Source: Lactarius indigo (Eukaryota > Basidiomycota > Agaricomycetes > Russulales > Russulaceae). From it: DNA of 64,000 nucleotides. Both the position numbers and the translations under genes were made by a program. Below the pieces are notes generated by a model. It ran no database searches, was not told the DNA's origin, and was given only the letters and a program-made list of their open reading frames with translations. Location of the stretch: contig JAFKAC010000012.1 of the NCBI GenBank assembly GCA_025766275.1, positions 1,178,001 to 1,242,000 on the forward strand, in the 5' to 3' direction. Shown piece by piece: positions 25,924 to 37,930 of this stretch. Positions within the stretch are counted from its first letter, which is position 1, and each line of letters begins with the position of its first letter.

Positions 25924-27608
25924 TCAGGAAAACCGCTTCCACGCATGCTTTTCGTATTCCACCATCTGCTTGCGCTTTTTCGGTCTGTATAGTCGGACAT
26001 TCCGGTAAGCGTACTTTGGTGATAAAGTATGAAAATCACGCACAATGCAGGACCACGCGGTTCGACTAGCGCTCGGTGTTGCATGCTTAAATATCGATCC
26101 CGAAACAAGTTGCCTGTTGGCTACCAACACCACACAACATCAGCCATCGCACGACAGACTCATGATATTGCACCACATACCTGAAGGCCACGCAGGCTCT
26201 CGCTGAGCTCCTCGCCGAGCTGCACGTCTACTTTCCCCTCGCGCACTATGTGTTTGCCTAATTTCTGCCCCGCAAGGCCATTTTGTGCGAGGAGCGCCTC
26301 CCGCTTTGAACGCCGTTCTTCTGCGGCCCGGGCACGCGCTGCTCGAGTCTTGTCTGCGGCTTTGCGTAGGGACTTGGCGGAGTCAACGGACGCATGCAGC
26401 CGTTTACGCAGCGCACGCTCCACAAGGGCGTGTTTCTAGCAGAATCGTCAAAAGTGATAAGCGAGGTGCTCAGAGTGAAAATAGTGAACTCGGGTATACC
26501 TCGGCGCGCAACTTTTCTGCTTTTCGTTTCTGCTGTTTCGTCTTGCGCTGCGGCACCGCCGCCGCCGCGTTATTTTTAGCGCTTTCGGGCTCCCGATCCG
26601 ACTCATCTCGACTTTCGACGTCTGCAGGCTCGTCTCCTGGCTTGTCTATCAGCATGCCCCGCGCGCCCCCCTCGCCGTCCACGCTCCGTGCGCCGAGAAT
26701 GCGCGCCTTTGTGGCCTCGAGCGCCTCTGCTTCCTGTACGCGGCGCAGTTCGGCTTCGTGCGCGGTGAGGAGGAGTGTAGTGTAGGCGGCTTCTGGTGGA
26801 TTATACGACGTTCCGGCATGTGGAGCAGGAACTGCGGGCAGAGCGATCGCGGTGCGTGGATGGGGGACATCTGGTGCCTGCGATACGTTCAGTATAAGGG
26901 CCGTGGACCTGAGGAGGGAGCGCCGCGGCGCACCTTGACTTTGGCCCCGGCGTTCAGCGCTGTCTCTGTAGACCACACGTCGTATTGCCCGCTTTTTTTC
27001 ACGGCTTCTGAGACTTCGAGCAGAGCGCTTCCTGCACCAGGTTGCGAAGGGTCCACGATGCTATTTAGTGGGCCTCTGCGATCCTTTTGCGCGATCCTGA
27101 GCAGCCGCTCCTTGTCGCGGGCACTCACGAGAGACTTTCGAGGTCTCGCATGGACTGCAGGGACCGCAGAGCGTTGGGCGATTATTTGATGTGACTTCAG
27201 GGAAGCGCGAGAAAAGCGCGGGAGAGACCTGCGAACTGAAAAACAGAAGAGGGAGAGGATTATAAGGTGGGGACGTGAGAAAAGTGAAGACCCGTGCCTT
27301 TGTCGTCGCCTTTGGTATCGACGACGAATAGCTCGCTATCTGTCTTTTTTTGTAATGTCGACCTATCGCGACTTTAGACCAGCTATGATGGCGGGAAAAA
27401 CAAACGCGCACCCTAGCGTGCGCTCTTCGTCGCGAAGTGCCTCGAGTGTCTCCTCGAGATCTTCGATGTCGACGTTCTTCCTCCACGCCTTCTTCCCTTT
27501 CCTGCTCGACTGATTGTGCTGCGCAGGTGCACCCACTGTAGACGCAGCTGTCGATTTCTTTTTCAGCCTGAGGACAGAGGTCGAGACGCGTTTGCTATGG
27601 AGTGCCAT
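25924..27608 (-). CDS. NOP53: ribosome biogenesis protein NOP53 (GLTSCR2 family)
   Basis: Nop53 is a nucleolar factor that recruits the Mtr4-exosome to pre-60S particles for 7S RNA trimming. Exon 1 reads SSRKGKKAWRKNVDIEDLEETL, the diagnostic N-terminal block, then ELFVVDTKGDDK, RPRKSLVSARDKERLLR and QYDVWSTE. A lysine-rich KTKQQKRKAEKLR region and the C-terminal PEGNLFRDRYLSMQHRALVEPR follow. The last exon gives PKKRKQMVEYEKHAWKRFS with a stop at 25924. That join uses donor TT|gtgcgtg and acceptor tatacag|ACC, the only pair keeping frame and homology. In exon 2 a donor at GGCACGG|gtcttc is used rather than a GC donor. The gene shares a 195-bp promoter with CSN1. Confidence 0.9.
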
Positions 27609-27803
27609 GATGGCAAGTCGAGAGAGTACGGTATACGGGCCGCCAATCTATAAGCATCGATATACGCGTGATCCGGTTAGGGCTTATATCTGCCCCTTTC
27701 ATTGGTGAGTGCCGCACTGCTACCTCGCACACTGCAGCCTTATACACTGGACATTTACGCACCTGTATCCTAGCATTAGATTCGGACGATCCAGCCTTCA
27801 GGG

Positions 27804-29524
27804 ATGTCAAGCATGGACGTAGACGCTATTGAAGAGGTAGAGATGGAATACTACGGCGCTACTCAAACAGAGGCTTCTTCTAGTAAAGCAGCCCAATGGT
27901 CCATCGTTGTCGACGAGGCGCATCCTTTCGACCTGGATGCGTACATATCGGGTTACTCTGGTACGCCTGTATCTTGCTATTCTACCCTATTTGTTGGGTT
28001 TTGACACGCCGCAGGTCGAACGGCGTTGGATCGCTTGATCTACATCATCATGCACTCCCCTACCCTTGCCCCACAGGCCCTCAATCGCTCTCTTCAGCTC
28101 CTCACCGCACCGCCGCAACGTGACACAGGGCTATACGAAGTCATCTTGTCTGCTTACAAAACTACAGCAAATCAGCCCGGCGTCGAGCTCCCGCCTCTCG
28201 AAGAGGTTGTCCCCGATCACACGCCATACCTCACTTGGATCGAGGAGACCAATGAACGCAACTCTGCGGATCGTCGGAAGCTCGAGGTAGAGCTCAAGAC
28301 GTATACCGGAAACATGATCAAGGAAAGCATCAGAATGGCCCATCGAGACCTCGGCGCATTTTACCGTGCTACGGGTGGTTTCGACAGCGCTCTGCGCCAT
28401 CACACTAAGTCGCGTGAATTCTGCACTACAACCCAAAACATGCTCGATATGTGTCTCTCCGTATTGGAGGTAGGCCTTTCCATTCTAACGGTTCTGTCGC
28501 TACGGCCCCGGCTGACACCTCGGCTGTAGCTTCTACTTGAGCAACGCAGCTTTTCACACATCCCAACATATGTTTTCAAGGCAGAGTCTGCGTTGGACAG
28601 CATCGCATCGTCTGGGCTGTCGGGTACCAGCTTCGGTCACGGGTTAGGTTCCTCGGGGCAGAAACGAGTCGACTTGCACCACGCAGTCGAGGCGAAGCTC
28701 GCACTTTGCGCAGCGCTTTCTCACCTGTTCAATATGAACTACGCAAAAGCGGCGCAGGACTTCCTACAGCCGATGTCCGCCGCGGCGCTCTTGCCTTGGA
28801 CTGGTAATATCATCTCGGTGGGAGATATCGGGGTGTATGCGACGCTTTGTGCGCTCGCGACTTTAGGGCGCAACGAACTCAAGTTGAGGGTCTTGGAGGG
28901 AGGCGAGGGGCTGGCAGGAGAGGGAGAGGGCATGAAAGAGCTTCTGGACGCTTGGATGGCTAGCAACTTCCGTGTCGTGCTCGAGCTACTGGAAAGGTCC
29001 TCTGTAAGTGCTCTGCGCGTTTTGTTTTGTTTTCTGGTGCGACGAGCCCCCTTAAATCTAGACCCGTCATTTACTCGACCCCCTGCTCGGTCCGCACGTC
29101 GCGAACCTCACTTCGCTTATCCGTGCCCGCGCGGTCGTGCTGTATTTCCAGCCATTCGCTACGATTCGGCTCGAGCGCATGAGCGCGGCGTTCGGATGGA
29201 CCGTCGAAGATACCGAAAGGGAGGTCGTCACGCTCATTCAGCGAGGGGATATCCTCGGCCGGGTCGACAGTCAGAATAAAATACTCAGGGCACGCTCGAC
29301 GAACCCCCGGGCGCAGCTATACGCCCACGCGCTCAAGGCCGGGGCCGAAATGCAGAAAGCCACAGACAAGCTATTGCTCCGCCTCCGGCTGTGAGTCTGC
29401 TCGCTCGTCGAATCACACCTGACCTGACCTGTTTCATAATAGCCAACAAGCAGATTTGGTCGTTCGCAAGCCGCAGCCTGCACCAGCCTCCGGTGCTGGG
29501 ACCTCCGAGTCTGCGGAGCAGTAG
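27804..29524 (+). CDS. CSN1: COP9 signalosome subunit 1 (CSN1/GPS1)
   Basis: CSN1 is the scaffold subunit of the COP9 signalosome, which removes Nedd8 from cullins. The N-terminal exon has FDLDAYISGYSG followed by RTALDRLIYIIMHSP. The helical repeat region includes TYTGNMIKESIRMAHRDLGAFY and HHAVEAKLALCAALSHLFNMNY. The PCI domain near 29065-29280 reads VVLYFQPFATIRLERMSAAFGW and REVVTLIQRGDILGRVDSQNKIL. The last exon, after an intron at about 29393-29442, encodes QQADLVVRKPQPAP and ends at 29522-29524. Start M 27804 (alternative M 27813) lies in a short acidic leader. All exon joins are canonical and no lesion is seen. It is head to head with NOP53. Confidence 0.9.
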
Positions 29525-29803
29525 AAAATTTCACTCTGAAGTCACATTCCTGTACCGTTCATGCATTTTTGCATCGCACATTTGTTCCACTCACGTACCG
29601 TTACAAAGTTGAGATGCATTTTGAATCCCCGCTGTCTTTGGCTGTTGTATACAATCAGTCCATTCTAAAATGTAATGTGTTGTTCCTCACTTGAAAATAT
29701 GCGATGGCTAGAAGAGAGGCGAGTGTTCAACGTTCGCCCATGAATATATTGATTGTAACAGAACTGGCATCATAAAACGTAAAAACTGAAGACGCGCCGT
29801 CAT

Positions 29804-30644
29804 CTAGGTGCGTAGCCAAGCTGTCTTTGCTATCTTCTTCAATCTCTTCTGCTCCTTAAAGCGCTCCTGCGTGTGTTTGGTGAGTGTACTGCATGTGCAC
29901 ATTGCAAAAAGCATCGCGCACCAAATCCTTTTTGGTTGGCCTTTTACGTTTCTTCCCGTTTGCCTCGTCCTCTTCTTCCTGTTTGCTTCTTTGCGCAACC
30001 TCGTGTTCCCACTGTTCCATGTTGAAGTACACGGAGCTCATGCGTTTCATACGTTCGTACTCCGACAGATGGGTAGGGTCGCGTCCTTCCGGTTTCGTAA
30101 ATGCGCCTGTATGCGCGTTGAACCTCGCAGAGAAGTTATATGCGCTGCCTGGAGCGGACGGCCCAGCGAGGGTTGGATCGAGGTGCGCAAGGGAAGGGTC
30201 GATGCCCTGCGCAGCGGCAGCCTCCTGCAACGCGTAAATCTGCGCGACAGAGGCGGGTACATGTGTCGCACCGGAGGAAGACCCGGAGGGTGCCCCTTCT
30301 TGAGCATTGGGAGGTGCGGCAGAAGTAGAGGCAGAGGCGGGTAGGGAAGAAGAGGATGAGGAGGGCTCGCTCGCGCTCGGCTGCAGAGGATTGACCCAAG
30401 TAGTTTCCTGAGTGGTCGTATTGTAAAAGTAATATGCGTTGTGCGCTGATGACCAGATTGCCTGCCAATTTCCCGATGACGGTGGAGATGCACTCGAGGG
30501 AGCTTGGGGGTCGGTATTGGACGGCAGAGGCTTGTCGTTGGCTGCCCCTTCGTTTACCTCCTGCACTTCAACTTTATCGGATGAAGGAGATTGTTCTTTT
30601 GACGCGGGGAATGGGCTAGGACTCTTGCTTGGCGGGTTGGACAT
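29804..30644 (-). CDS. WW-domain protein, basidiomycete-conserved
   Basis: About 270 residues start MSNPPSKSPSPFPAS at 30644. A single WW domain reads WQAIWSSAHNAYYFYNTTTQETTWVNP, with the two signature tryptophans, YYFYN and a terminal Pro (about 30390-30470). A Ser/Ala-rich linker precedes a conserved helical C-terminus, RFNAHTGAFTKPEG and EYERMKRMSSVYFNMEQWEHEV, and a basic KKRKRPTKKDL end. An intron (about 29869-29923) leads to ERFKEQKRLKKIAKTAWLRT with a stop at 29804. The WW domain binds Pro-rich ligands. The Lys-rich coiled tail suggests a nuclear or RNA-related role, which is inference. It shares a 104-bp promoter with the universal stress protein gene. Confidence 0.8.
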
Positions 30645-30748
30645 CGTTGGTGGAGGCTGAAGGGAGATATCGGCACTCGCCGGGGTCGATGATTTGGCGT
30701 CTGTTGAGGGTGAGGTCGTTGCCAGTGAGCACGATCTCCGAGTCAAGA

Positions 30749-31822
30749 ATGGATCCACCTGGTCCGATAGCCCTGCCCTCTCAACAGCCCCTGCGCTCTG
30801 CCATGAAGCATTCCTCTCGTCCGACCACGCCATCTGCGAGTTCTCCGCCAATCTCCCCGTTCTTTCAGCCCTCACCAATCCCGCCCGTGCCACAAGTCCC
30901 CATCCTTCCCATAGCATCTCCCGTCCAGAGCTCCGTTAGTACATTGAATTCTCCACTTCCTACAGCTAGCCCCTCGGCATCTGGTAGCCCCTCGACGTCT
31001 AGCATATTGCCTCCCCCATCTTCAAATGTACAGTCCCCAATTTCTACCATTGGTCCGAATGCAGGGTATACGTCGAAAGTGTCCTTTGATACGTTCGAGA
31101 ACCCTGTGGCCTCTATGTTCTCGTTCACCTTGCAAGTCAAGTCAGATGGATACGAACGCACCCCAAGCACGCGCGTATTTTTGTGTGCTTCTAGTCCGGA
31201 TGATAGTGGTCGCCATGCGCTGGGCTGGGCAATCGAAGGCTTGGTCCAGGATGGAGACGAGCTCATCGTTTTTCGTGGGATAGACCAAGACGAGCTAGGT
31301 TTGTGAATTCGTCGTGTGAATTTGCTTCCTGTCCGTCTAAATCAGCGTCTGCAGAGAGAGATCACGATGTGGTCCGTGATGAAGCCAGAGATCTTATGCA
31401 CCGAATACAAGAGAAGTGCGTCGAAGTCGATCCGGATCGAAAGGTATCTGTCCGTTCACAGCTGTGCTGGTTGACATTTATATTATTTATCTTTGTCTCA
31501 GCTATCCATCATCGTCGAGTACATCGCAGGAAAGGTTACAACGACGATCGACCGTCTCATTGCGCTCTACCGCCCTGACTCCGTTGTCGTTGGTTCACGG
31601 GGTTCACGGAAAATGAAACAGGCGTTCGGAGCGGCCTTTGGAGCGCAAAGCGTGGGAGGCGTCTCGAAGTACTGTCTTAGCCACTCCCCCGTGCCCGTCA
31701 TTGTGGTGCGTCCGGAGAGCAAGGTCCGAAAGACGCTCGACAAGCGTCGCGCTGATCCGAAGCGCGGGATACATTTCGATGAGTATGAGTCTCTCGATGC
31801 AGTTACAGTAGGGCATAACTGA
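30749..31822 (+). CDS. universal stress protein (UspA fold) with Pro/Ser leader
   Basis: The UspA fold binds nucleotides and is found in many fungal stress proteins. A Pro/Ser-rich N-terminal extension of about 120 residues starts at M 30749. The fold begins at RVFLCASSPDDSGRHALGWAIEGLV, then DELIVFRGI, and after an intron DEARDLMHRIQEKCVEVDP. The last exon gives VEYIAGKVTTTIDRLIALYRPDSVVVGSRGSR and VGGVSKYCLSHSPVPVIVVRPE, matching the GxxG-x9-GS ATP-binding pattern. It ends at 31820-31822. Two introns (about 31300-31346 and 31443-31500) are canonical. Related genes in ascomycetes and yeasts are unstudied in most cases; a role in stress response is inferred from the fold alone. Confidence 0.83.
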
Positions 31823-32003
31823 TGGTGTTGTGATAGCCTCCGGTTGCAATCGCAGAGAAGCAATGTGTCTGGACCTGGATCGTCCATCACATCTACCCTG
31901 TCCCGTTAAATAAATGTAACTGTAGTTTTACCCTAGTCGACACGATCACATGACCCTATGAAACCGTGCCCGCGTCTGAGTTGACACCTTCGCCTCAACA
32001 ACG

Positions 32004-35000
32004 ATGGACGGCACTGAATTTGGTCGTTATGGTGTCCTACGCTTCATGAGACGACATGAAGACATCGTCATAGCTTCTTACCCAATAGACGATGACGAGC
32101 TCACCTTCGGCTGTGATTCATCTTGTAGTGTTCGTCTTTACTATCCCACCGTCAGCCCCCTCCACGCAAAAATATTCTTCCAGGAGCGCAAAGTCAGTTG
32201 TTCATCCCCTTCCCTTCTTACTGGTAGCTAATCGTGGTTCTCAGGCATTTATTGAGGTGCTAGGAGTACATGGCCTCTTCGTCGACAAATGTCGAGTATT
32301 CCCAAAAACCAAGCCGACCACCACAATAGTCCCATTGTCAAACAACTCGGAACTAGAAATCAACAAGAAGCGTTTTCGCTTCGAGTATCCACCCAAGGCG
32401 CTCCGTCCCGTCCTCGCTTTCACCCCATCAGCGTCGAGTTCGAAATCTGCTCGGAAACGCGTTCTCAGGCTGTCTATGATCCAGAGTGCCCAAGTCTTTA
32501 CCCCACGCCCCGATCCCGATCCCCGCGTCAACCTGCGTGTGTTGCAGACGCCGATCCGGTTGAACAGTTCGCCGCTGAAACAAGCCCATCGCTCCTTGAA
32601 GCAGGAGCAGGACGACCAGGAGGAGGAAGAGAATGGCACGCCCATTCGTCTCGTCGAAGGAAATCGCCCCCAGGTCGTGGAGGAAGAGCAGGATCTCGTC
32701 ATTCTGGAAGAAGTTGAAGCCCCCGAGAATTCTGCTCAATCTCAAGCGACCCAACATGTACATGCTCCCCAAGCAGGTGCACCACATGCGGCGCCGGGTT
32801 TCCCTCTTGCCCCGTCCCACCAGCCACAGCAGTTTCAGACACCACGTCGACGGTCGGCCCGACCGTCGTTGCATCGTGCGGTACTGATCCGTTCCGCACA
32901 GCGCGCGGCAATGCGTTTCGAGATGGAGCAGGAACAAGAACTGGAAGAGCGTGAAGTGGAAGAACACGTTGCAACAATCGATGAACAAATGGAGGTGGAC
33001 GAGGAAGGCGAAGGCGATCAAGACGTTGTCATAGAAGAGTTCGAAGAGGAGGTCCATGAGGACGGTGCCGCGGATGACACAGAACCGGACTCGAAGCCAG
33101 TATTTGGCTGGCGCAAGAGTCTCGAGGCTTTCAAGAGCAGCTTACATGCCCTCCGCTCTCCTTCGAGGTCCCCGGAGAGGGACGAGTACATGGAGCAAGA
33201 CATTGCTGAGGTAATGGTGCTCGTTTAGGGGACATGCGAGTTGTCTGACTGACTTGTTTTGTTCGAAAGGCTCACGAGTATACTGCTCCTGATGAGGACG
33301 AACCCTTGGGCCAAGATGATAAACCACAAGAGCCCGAAAATGAAGACGGCTTGGGTGATGGAGGCGACACTGAACCTGAAAGCGAATTTGCTAACCGGGG
33401 TGCAATGACTCCTCAACTTACCCCCCAGCGTCCGGAGCAGCGTTTGTATTTCATGACACCACAAACCCACAGGCCCAACGGGGCTCCCAGTCTCGCGGAT
33501 CGCGTCAGAGGGCGCCAGTCAACAGGTGGCGCTGCCTGGACCAGCTTGGCCAAACCGTGGACAGTTGCTGAGGACCCGGCTCCTGCTGTAGACGAGAGTG
33601 CTCCTCGCGCGAACGCAGAATCGAGTGAACGAAGAATCAGTCAATTGGAAAGACGGGTATGATCAGTTTCGTTCCCCTCAACTTCTGACCTTATGTCCTT
33701 TGCAGGCTATTCAGGAACGAAGACGCTCTGCGCTCACTCAACCTGACGAGTTCTTTGGAGAGAATATTCCTGGGTCACGGCGTAACTCGTTGGGCCCTGA
33801 AACGCCTAACTCAAAACCAATGCTCGGCGTGGCTTCCCCGTCCAAGGTCTGGCCTGCTATCAAGGAAGAGGAAGAGGAAGTTGAGACTACTATGCTGCTC
33901 GAAAAGATGAAAGAGGTAGTCGAAGGGATGCAGCGGCGACGAAGCATTCAGCCCGAGGCTCCTATCCTTAACAAGACGGAGATATATGACGAAGATATGG
34001 CACTTCAAGACGATACACCCGAGGATGACGAAGCGATTGTCGAAGATCAATTCCCCCCACAAACGGATTCCCGCCCTTCTATAAACTCGTTCCCTGCCAC
34101 ACCACAGATGTCAGATCTTAGGCATGTCTTCTCTGAGAAGCGCGTAGCAGGCATGCCGACACCTTATGCCGGCGTCCGTAAGCTCTTCCAGGCGGAGCAG
34201 GCCCAGAATCCCGAGACCCCTCGCCTAGATGGGGTACGCGAAATGTTCTCCCGTGCAAGGCAGCGAGAGCCAAGCACCCCGATCTTCGAAGGAGTTGGCG
34301 AGTTGCTTGTAACACCGCCTGAACATCCCTCTCAAGAGCCTGCCGGGCAAACTGACGCAGTCGACACCCCAGAGGTGACCGCTCCAGCTCCAACGCGCCT
34401 GCCGAAGCCAGCTTCCGGAGTTATAGCGAAGACACTGGCCGTTCGCGTGCGCGAGGGCCGGGAAATTCCCACTGACATGACACAACTCGCCGACGACGAA
34501 CTAACACCTGACGCACCACCGGCCAAACCTTCAAAGCATAGTGCAAACGTGCCAAAAGCGTCGATCGTGAGGCGAACGACTCGAAGGGCCGATGCTGAAG
34601 GGAAGGAGGTGATGGTTTGACTGAAACTGTGACCGAGTCCGAATACTAACGCAAGCGCGATTCTAGGAGATGGCGCAGGCGCCAGTCAAGTCGTTGGCGA
34701 GCAAGGCGAGGAAAGTCGTGACCTCAGAGGTCAGCGAACCTCCTACACAGCCAAAGCCTGCTGCGTCCAGACTCGAATCCGGACGACGTTCGCGTACGAC
34801 CACCAAGTCTTCCGAGTCTACAGACCAGGAGCCCGCCGAATCGAGCAAGCCAACGCGCAAGACGGGGCGAAGCACGAAGGCCGTAGCTACGACTGCACCC
34901 GATCTAGAACCAGAACCAGAGCCCACGAAGAGTATACGTCGGGGAGCGAGACGCGGCCCACCAGACGTGGCACCAGCTACCACCACGATCAAGCGGCGCA

Positions 35001-35473
35001 CAACCAAGCCAAAGGCTGGCGACATCGACGACGCAGACGATCAGCCAGAGTCCGTCGATCGCGCCGAGCCTCCTGAGGCACCTCTCCTTGCGGCTCGAAC
35101 GCGGCGTGGGAAAGTCAAGTCTGTGGAGCTGGAAGATGGGAACGCAGGCGCGGCGGGTGCGCAGCGCACTACCCAAGGCAGACGGACACCCACCGTTGTC
35201 GCCGCCGCCGCTGCGAAGGCGCGTGCCGCCGCACCGTCTGCGAAGAGCACGCGCGGGGAGAAGGAAAAGGAAAACACGCCGGAGCGGATTCATGTAAAGG
35301 AGGAAGACGAGGTGCAGCAGCAGCAGCCAGCAACTGTTGCTGTCAAGGGGGCGCGGACGCGCAAGGCGACGACGGCTGCGCAAAGGGCACATAGCGAGGC
35401 GGAAAAGGACGCAGACACGGTCAAGGCGAGGGCGAGGGCGCCGAGAACGAGGGCTGCTAGTGGGAGGAAGTAA
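32004..35473 (+). CDS. FHA-domain protein with Ki-67-like repeats
   Basis: About 1,080 residues in five exons. The FHA phosphothreonine-binding domain is at the N-terminus (about residues 20-110): DELTFGCDSSCSVRLYYP, PLHAKIFF, then VLGVHGLFVDK and VPLSNNSELEI. The central part is acidic and disordered, with NGTPIRL and TP motifs. The region near 34120-34320 has repeats of the form TP-x-x-x-GV-(R/G)-(K/E)-(L/M)-F/L: MPTPYAGVRKLFQ, ETPRLDGVREMFS and STPIFEGVGELLVTP. The C-terminal exon is Lys/Arg-rich with RTRRGKVKSVEL and many SP/TP sites. FHA plus TP-GV-LF repeats plus a basic tail recalls vertebrate Ki-67, a chromosome-surface protein. Fungal relatives are uncharacterised, so the role is inferred. 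All joins are canonical. Confidence 0.8.
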
Positions 35474-35833
35474 GTGCGAACGTGGCGCTGCGTAGATAAA
35501 CGTTGTTCGTGCGCTTCGCTGACGATTGTATAACTATTATGACTGTTGACGACCTTTGCTTCGTGTTATGAACGTAATGCAACCCCTCTCCTTGTGTGAC
35601 ATCCTCTGTATCGGTGGTGTTGAGCCAAGTGCGCGCTCGGTGTTCGCCAAGCTCTAGTTTAGCTCACATGTAAGTCGATGATGGAGCCCAGGGTTTCCAA
35701 GTGTAAGTTCTGTACAATCTTAAGCTTATAACTGCACTGTTTTGGTTTGAAGGCGCCTGGTCTTCTCATAGTTGCGTCCCGAAATACAAACGGGTCAAAA
35801 TGAATACCAGTGGCTTGGAAACTTTCTCATGTC
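35474..35833. other. intergenic gap before the BTB pair
   Basis: No gene is seen. The stretch holds the 3' end of the FHA gene and AT-rich sequence upstream of the first BTB gene. Confidence 0.3.
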
Positions 35834-36883
35834 ATGTCTGCAACTTCTTCACACGGCACGACCTCACCAGACTTGCTAGGGAAATTCTCACTTCCTCCCC
35901 GTGCAGACATAATTCTCCGGTCCTGTAACTCTCATGATTGTCGCGTCCAAAAACTTTATTTGGTCGACAGCTCTCTTGTTCTCGCAGAGCAAGTAACGGC
36001 CGCCACATGCCACGGTGTAGAGCCTGAAGGTCAGCCTCACTCCACGAACTACCTTCCAATAAAATAAATAACAGCTACTTAAGCCACCAGGGATGCTAAA
36101 ACTGAGGGTGAAATACTACTCCCGGTCGTACAACTTCCCGAGAGCCACGCAATTATTTCCAGTCTCCTGAGTTTCGTGTTCCCCGTACCTCCTGTTCACC
36201 CTCCAACTATCGAAGAGATTATGGAACTCCTTTCTGTGGCTCAAAAATACCAAGCGGCCACAGCTCTGACTCGAATTCGAGACTGCGAAGGCGTGACCCA
36301 CAATTCATCGACTCCGAAAATGCAATGCATGTGTATTCTCTTGCGTGGAATCATGGGCTCCTTGAAGAGGCGCTTCTGGCGGCAGAAGAAACACTCAAAA
36401 GGCTCATGACTATCCCTGAATTCGAGGACAAACTCGACACTATGCCTGGTGCTGCTCTTGGCGAACTTTGGGAATACCGCCAACGGGTTCTTGACAACCT
36501 CACCCAGAACCTCGGCACAGATTTTTACATATACAAATCCTCGAATTTTCTAAACTGCGTGGAAATGGGCAAGCTTAACATTCCACTATGGCTCGACAAC
36601 TATCTTGACTCTGTCATAGAAGATTATGCTTGTCTTGATATCACCACCTTTCATCTCACCCTGTTCTCTCATATTTCGCCCCCAGGTACTTCATCTGATA
36701 ATTGTAAACATTGCAAATCCATTCCCGGTGAGACAATTCGCGAACTTTGGACTGCGCTAATGGCTGCTTTCCATAAAAGTATAAGAAAAGTAAGCTCCAC
36801 TACCTGAATGCAATACGTGACAAACCTCAGCTCATCCACAGGCCGAATCTGATTACTCACTCACACCGTGGGAAATGCGTTAA
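35834..36883 (+). pseudogene. BTB/POZ protein, first of tandem pair, frameshifted
   Basis: The gene starts MSATSSHGTTSPDLLGKF. A degenerate BTB core follows, RADIILRSCNSHDCRVQKLYLV, then after an intron GEILLPVVQLPESHAIISSLLSFVFP, the conserved strand and helix of the fold. The typical Agaricomycete continuation IMELLSVAQKYQAATALTRIRD is followed by SENAMHVYSLAWNHGLLEEALLAAEETLK, but in another frame. The shift lies at 36281-36291 and needs one lost base or two gained. The remainder (LDTMPGAALGELWEYRQRVL, CKHCKSIPGETIRELW) is open, and a last exon gives AESDYSLTPWEM and a stop at 36881-36883. Members of this expanded family are thought to be adaptors, but the substrates are unknown. Either a pseudogene or an assembly indel fits. 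Confidence 0.65.
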
Positions 36884-36934
36884 AGTTCTACCTTGGCTCC
36901 AACAGGAGCCTTACCTCCACCAGAAGGCCTAAAC

Positions 36935-37930
36935 ATGCAAGGAGCGGACGTCATACTTCAATCATCTGACCTCATTTCCTTTCGTGTTCACAAGTCGACC
37001 ATGGCCATCTCGTCGCCTTTCTTTAGTGATTTGTTTTCACTTCCTCAGCCCCCTGACGGTGAAGCCATCGACGAGCTTCCCGTTGTTCGTTTATCTGAAG
37101 ATGCAGAAGTGCTGCACAGCCTCCTGACACTGCTTTACCCTATTCCCTCTGTGATACCCGACTCCTACGAGAAAGCCCTGGCCCTTCTTTCTGCTTCACA
37201 AAAGTATAATATGGACACAGTTTCGTCTGCCATCCGTTGCAAAATAAATCTGCCAACCACAGAGGCCGCCTTCCGTGCATACGCAATTGCGAGTAGCAAA
37301 CAACTCATCCCAGAGATGGAAAATGCGGCCTGTCTCACTGTTGACCACCCCATGACGTTCGAAATTATTGCGGATGCCTTACCCTTGTTCGAGGGCTCAG
37401 CACTGCAGGACCTCGTCTGCTTCCGCAAGCGTTGCCATAATAATCTCCTCTCGTTCTTTGTTGACTTCGTTGATGGTGATGAAAATCTATCAAGCGCCTG
37501 GAATAAATGTCGTAAGACCGAACGCCCGTCCCCCTCCCTCCAGAGCAACAAAGGTGTCCTTGCTGGGTGGTTTCGTGATTTAGTTACCAAACACACCAAA
37601 AGTTTGCAAGAGACATACACCGGCTCGCTGCCTAATCCTTCATCCCTTCACAAGGAGTTCACCTTGGCTCTCCGCGCTCATATCTCTGGAACCCAGTGCA
37701 CCTCCTGCTCAAATCTGTATGCCATGGAGGGAGAGGCTCTCCGTGATAAATGGCTCTGTAGAGTATCTGACGCACGGAACAGGGTACGTATCTTCTCACC
37801 TCCCCCGGGATTGTGGGTTTTATATCACGTACAGGAACCTTTTCGTCTTGGTACTGGACACCAAACTCATCAGAAGATAACGACGCTTGATAGTGGGCGT
37901 GACGCGGACGCTGACGATAGTCCAACATAG
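36935..37930 (+). CDS. BTB/POZ domain protein, second of tandem pair
   Basis: The BTB fold is intact: MQGADVILQSSDLISFRVHK, SSPFFSDLFSLPQPPDGEAI, LPVVRLSEDAEVLHSLLTLLYP and KALALLSASQKYNMDTV. The C-terminal half (AFRAYAIASSKQLIPEMENA, LALRAHISGTQCTSCSNLYA, EALRDKWLC) is the conserved extension shared with the upstream copy, including the CxxC pair. The start ATG at 36935 lies only 51 bp after the stop of the first gene. The reading frame runs open upstream without another ATG, so an unseen first exon is possible. A 51-nt stop-free intron (about 37782-37832) precedes the last residues. It is one of a large family of paralogues in mushrooms, usually intron-poor and fast-evolving. Confidence 0.75.
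   Translation: MQGADVILQSSDLISFRVHKSTMAISSPFFSDLFSLPQPPDGEAIDELPVVRLSEDAEVLHSLLTLLYPIPSVIPDSYEKALALLSASQKYNMDTVSSAIRCKINLPTTEAAFRAYAIASSKQLIPEMENAACLTVDHPMTFEIIADALPLFEGSALQDLVCFRKRCHNNLLSFFVDFVDGDENLSSAWNKCRKTERPSPSLQSNKGVLAGWFRDLVTKHTKSLQETYTGSLPNPSSLHKEFTLALRAHISGTQCTSCSNLYAMEGEALRDKWLCRVSDARNRVRIFSPPPGLWVLYHVQEPFRLGTGHQTHQKITTLDSGRDADADDSPT

Noticed and set aside
36893..36934. Longer start for the second BTB gene
   Set aside because: The frame opens at TTG, not ATG; the first ATG is 36935.
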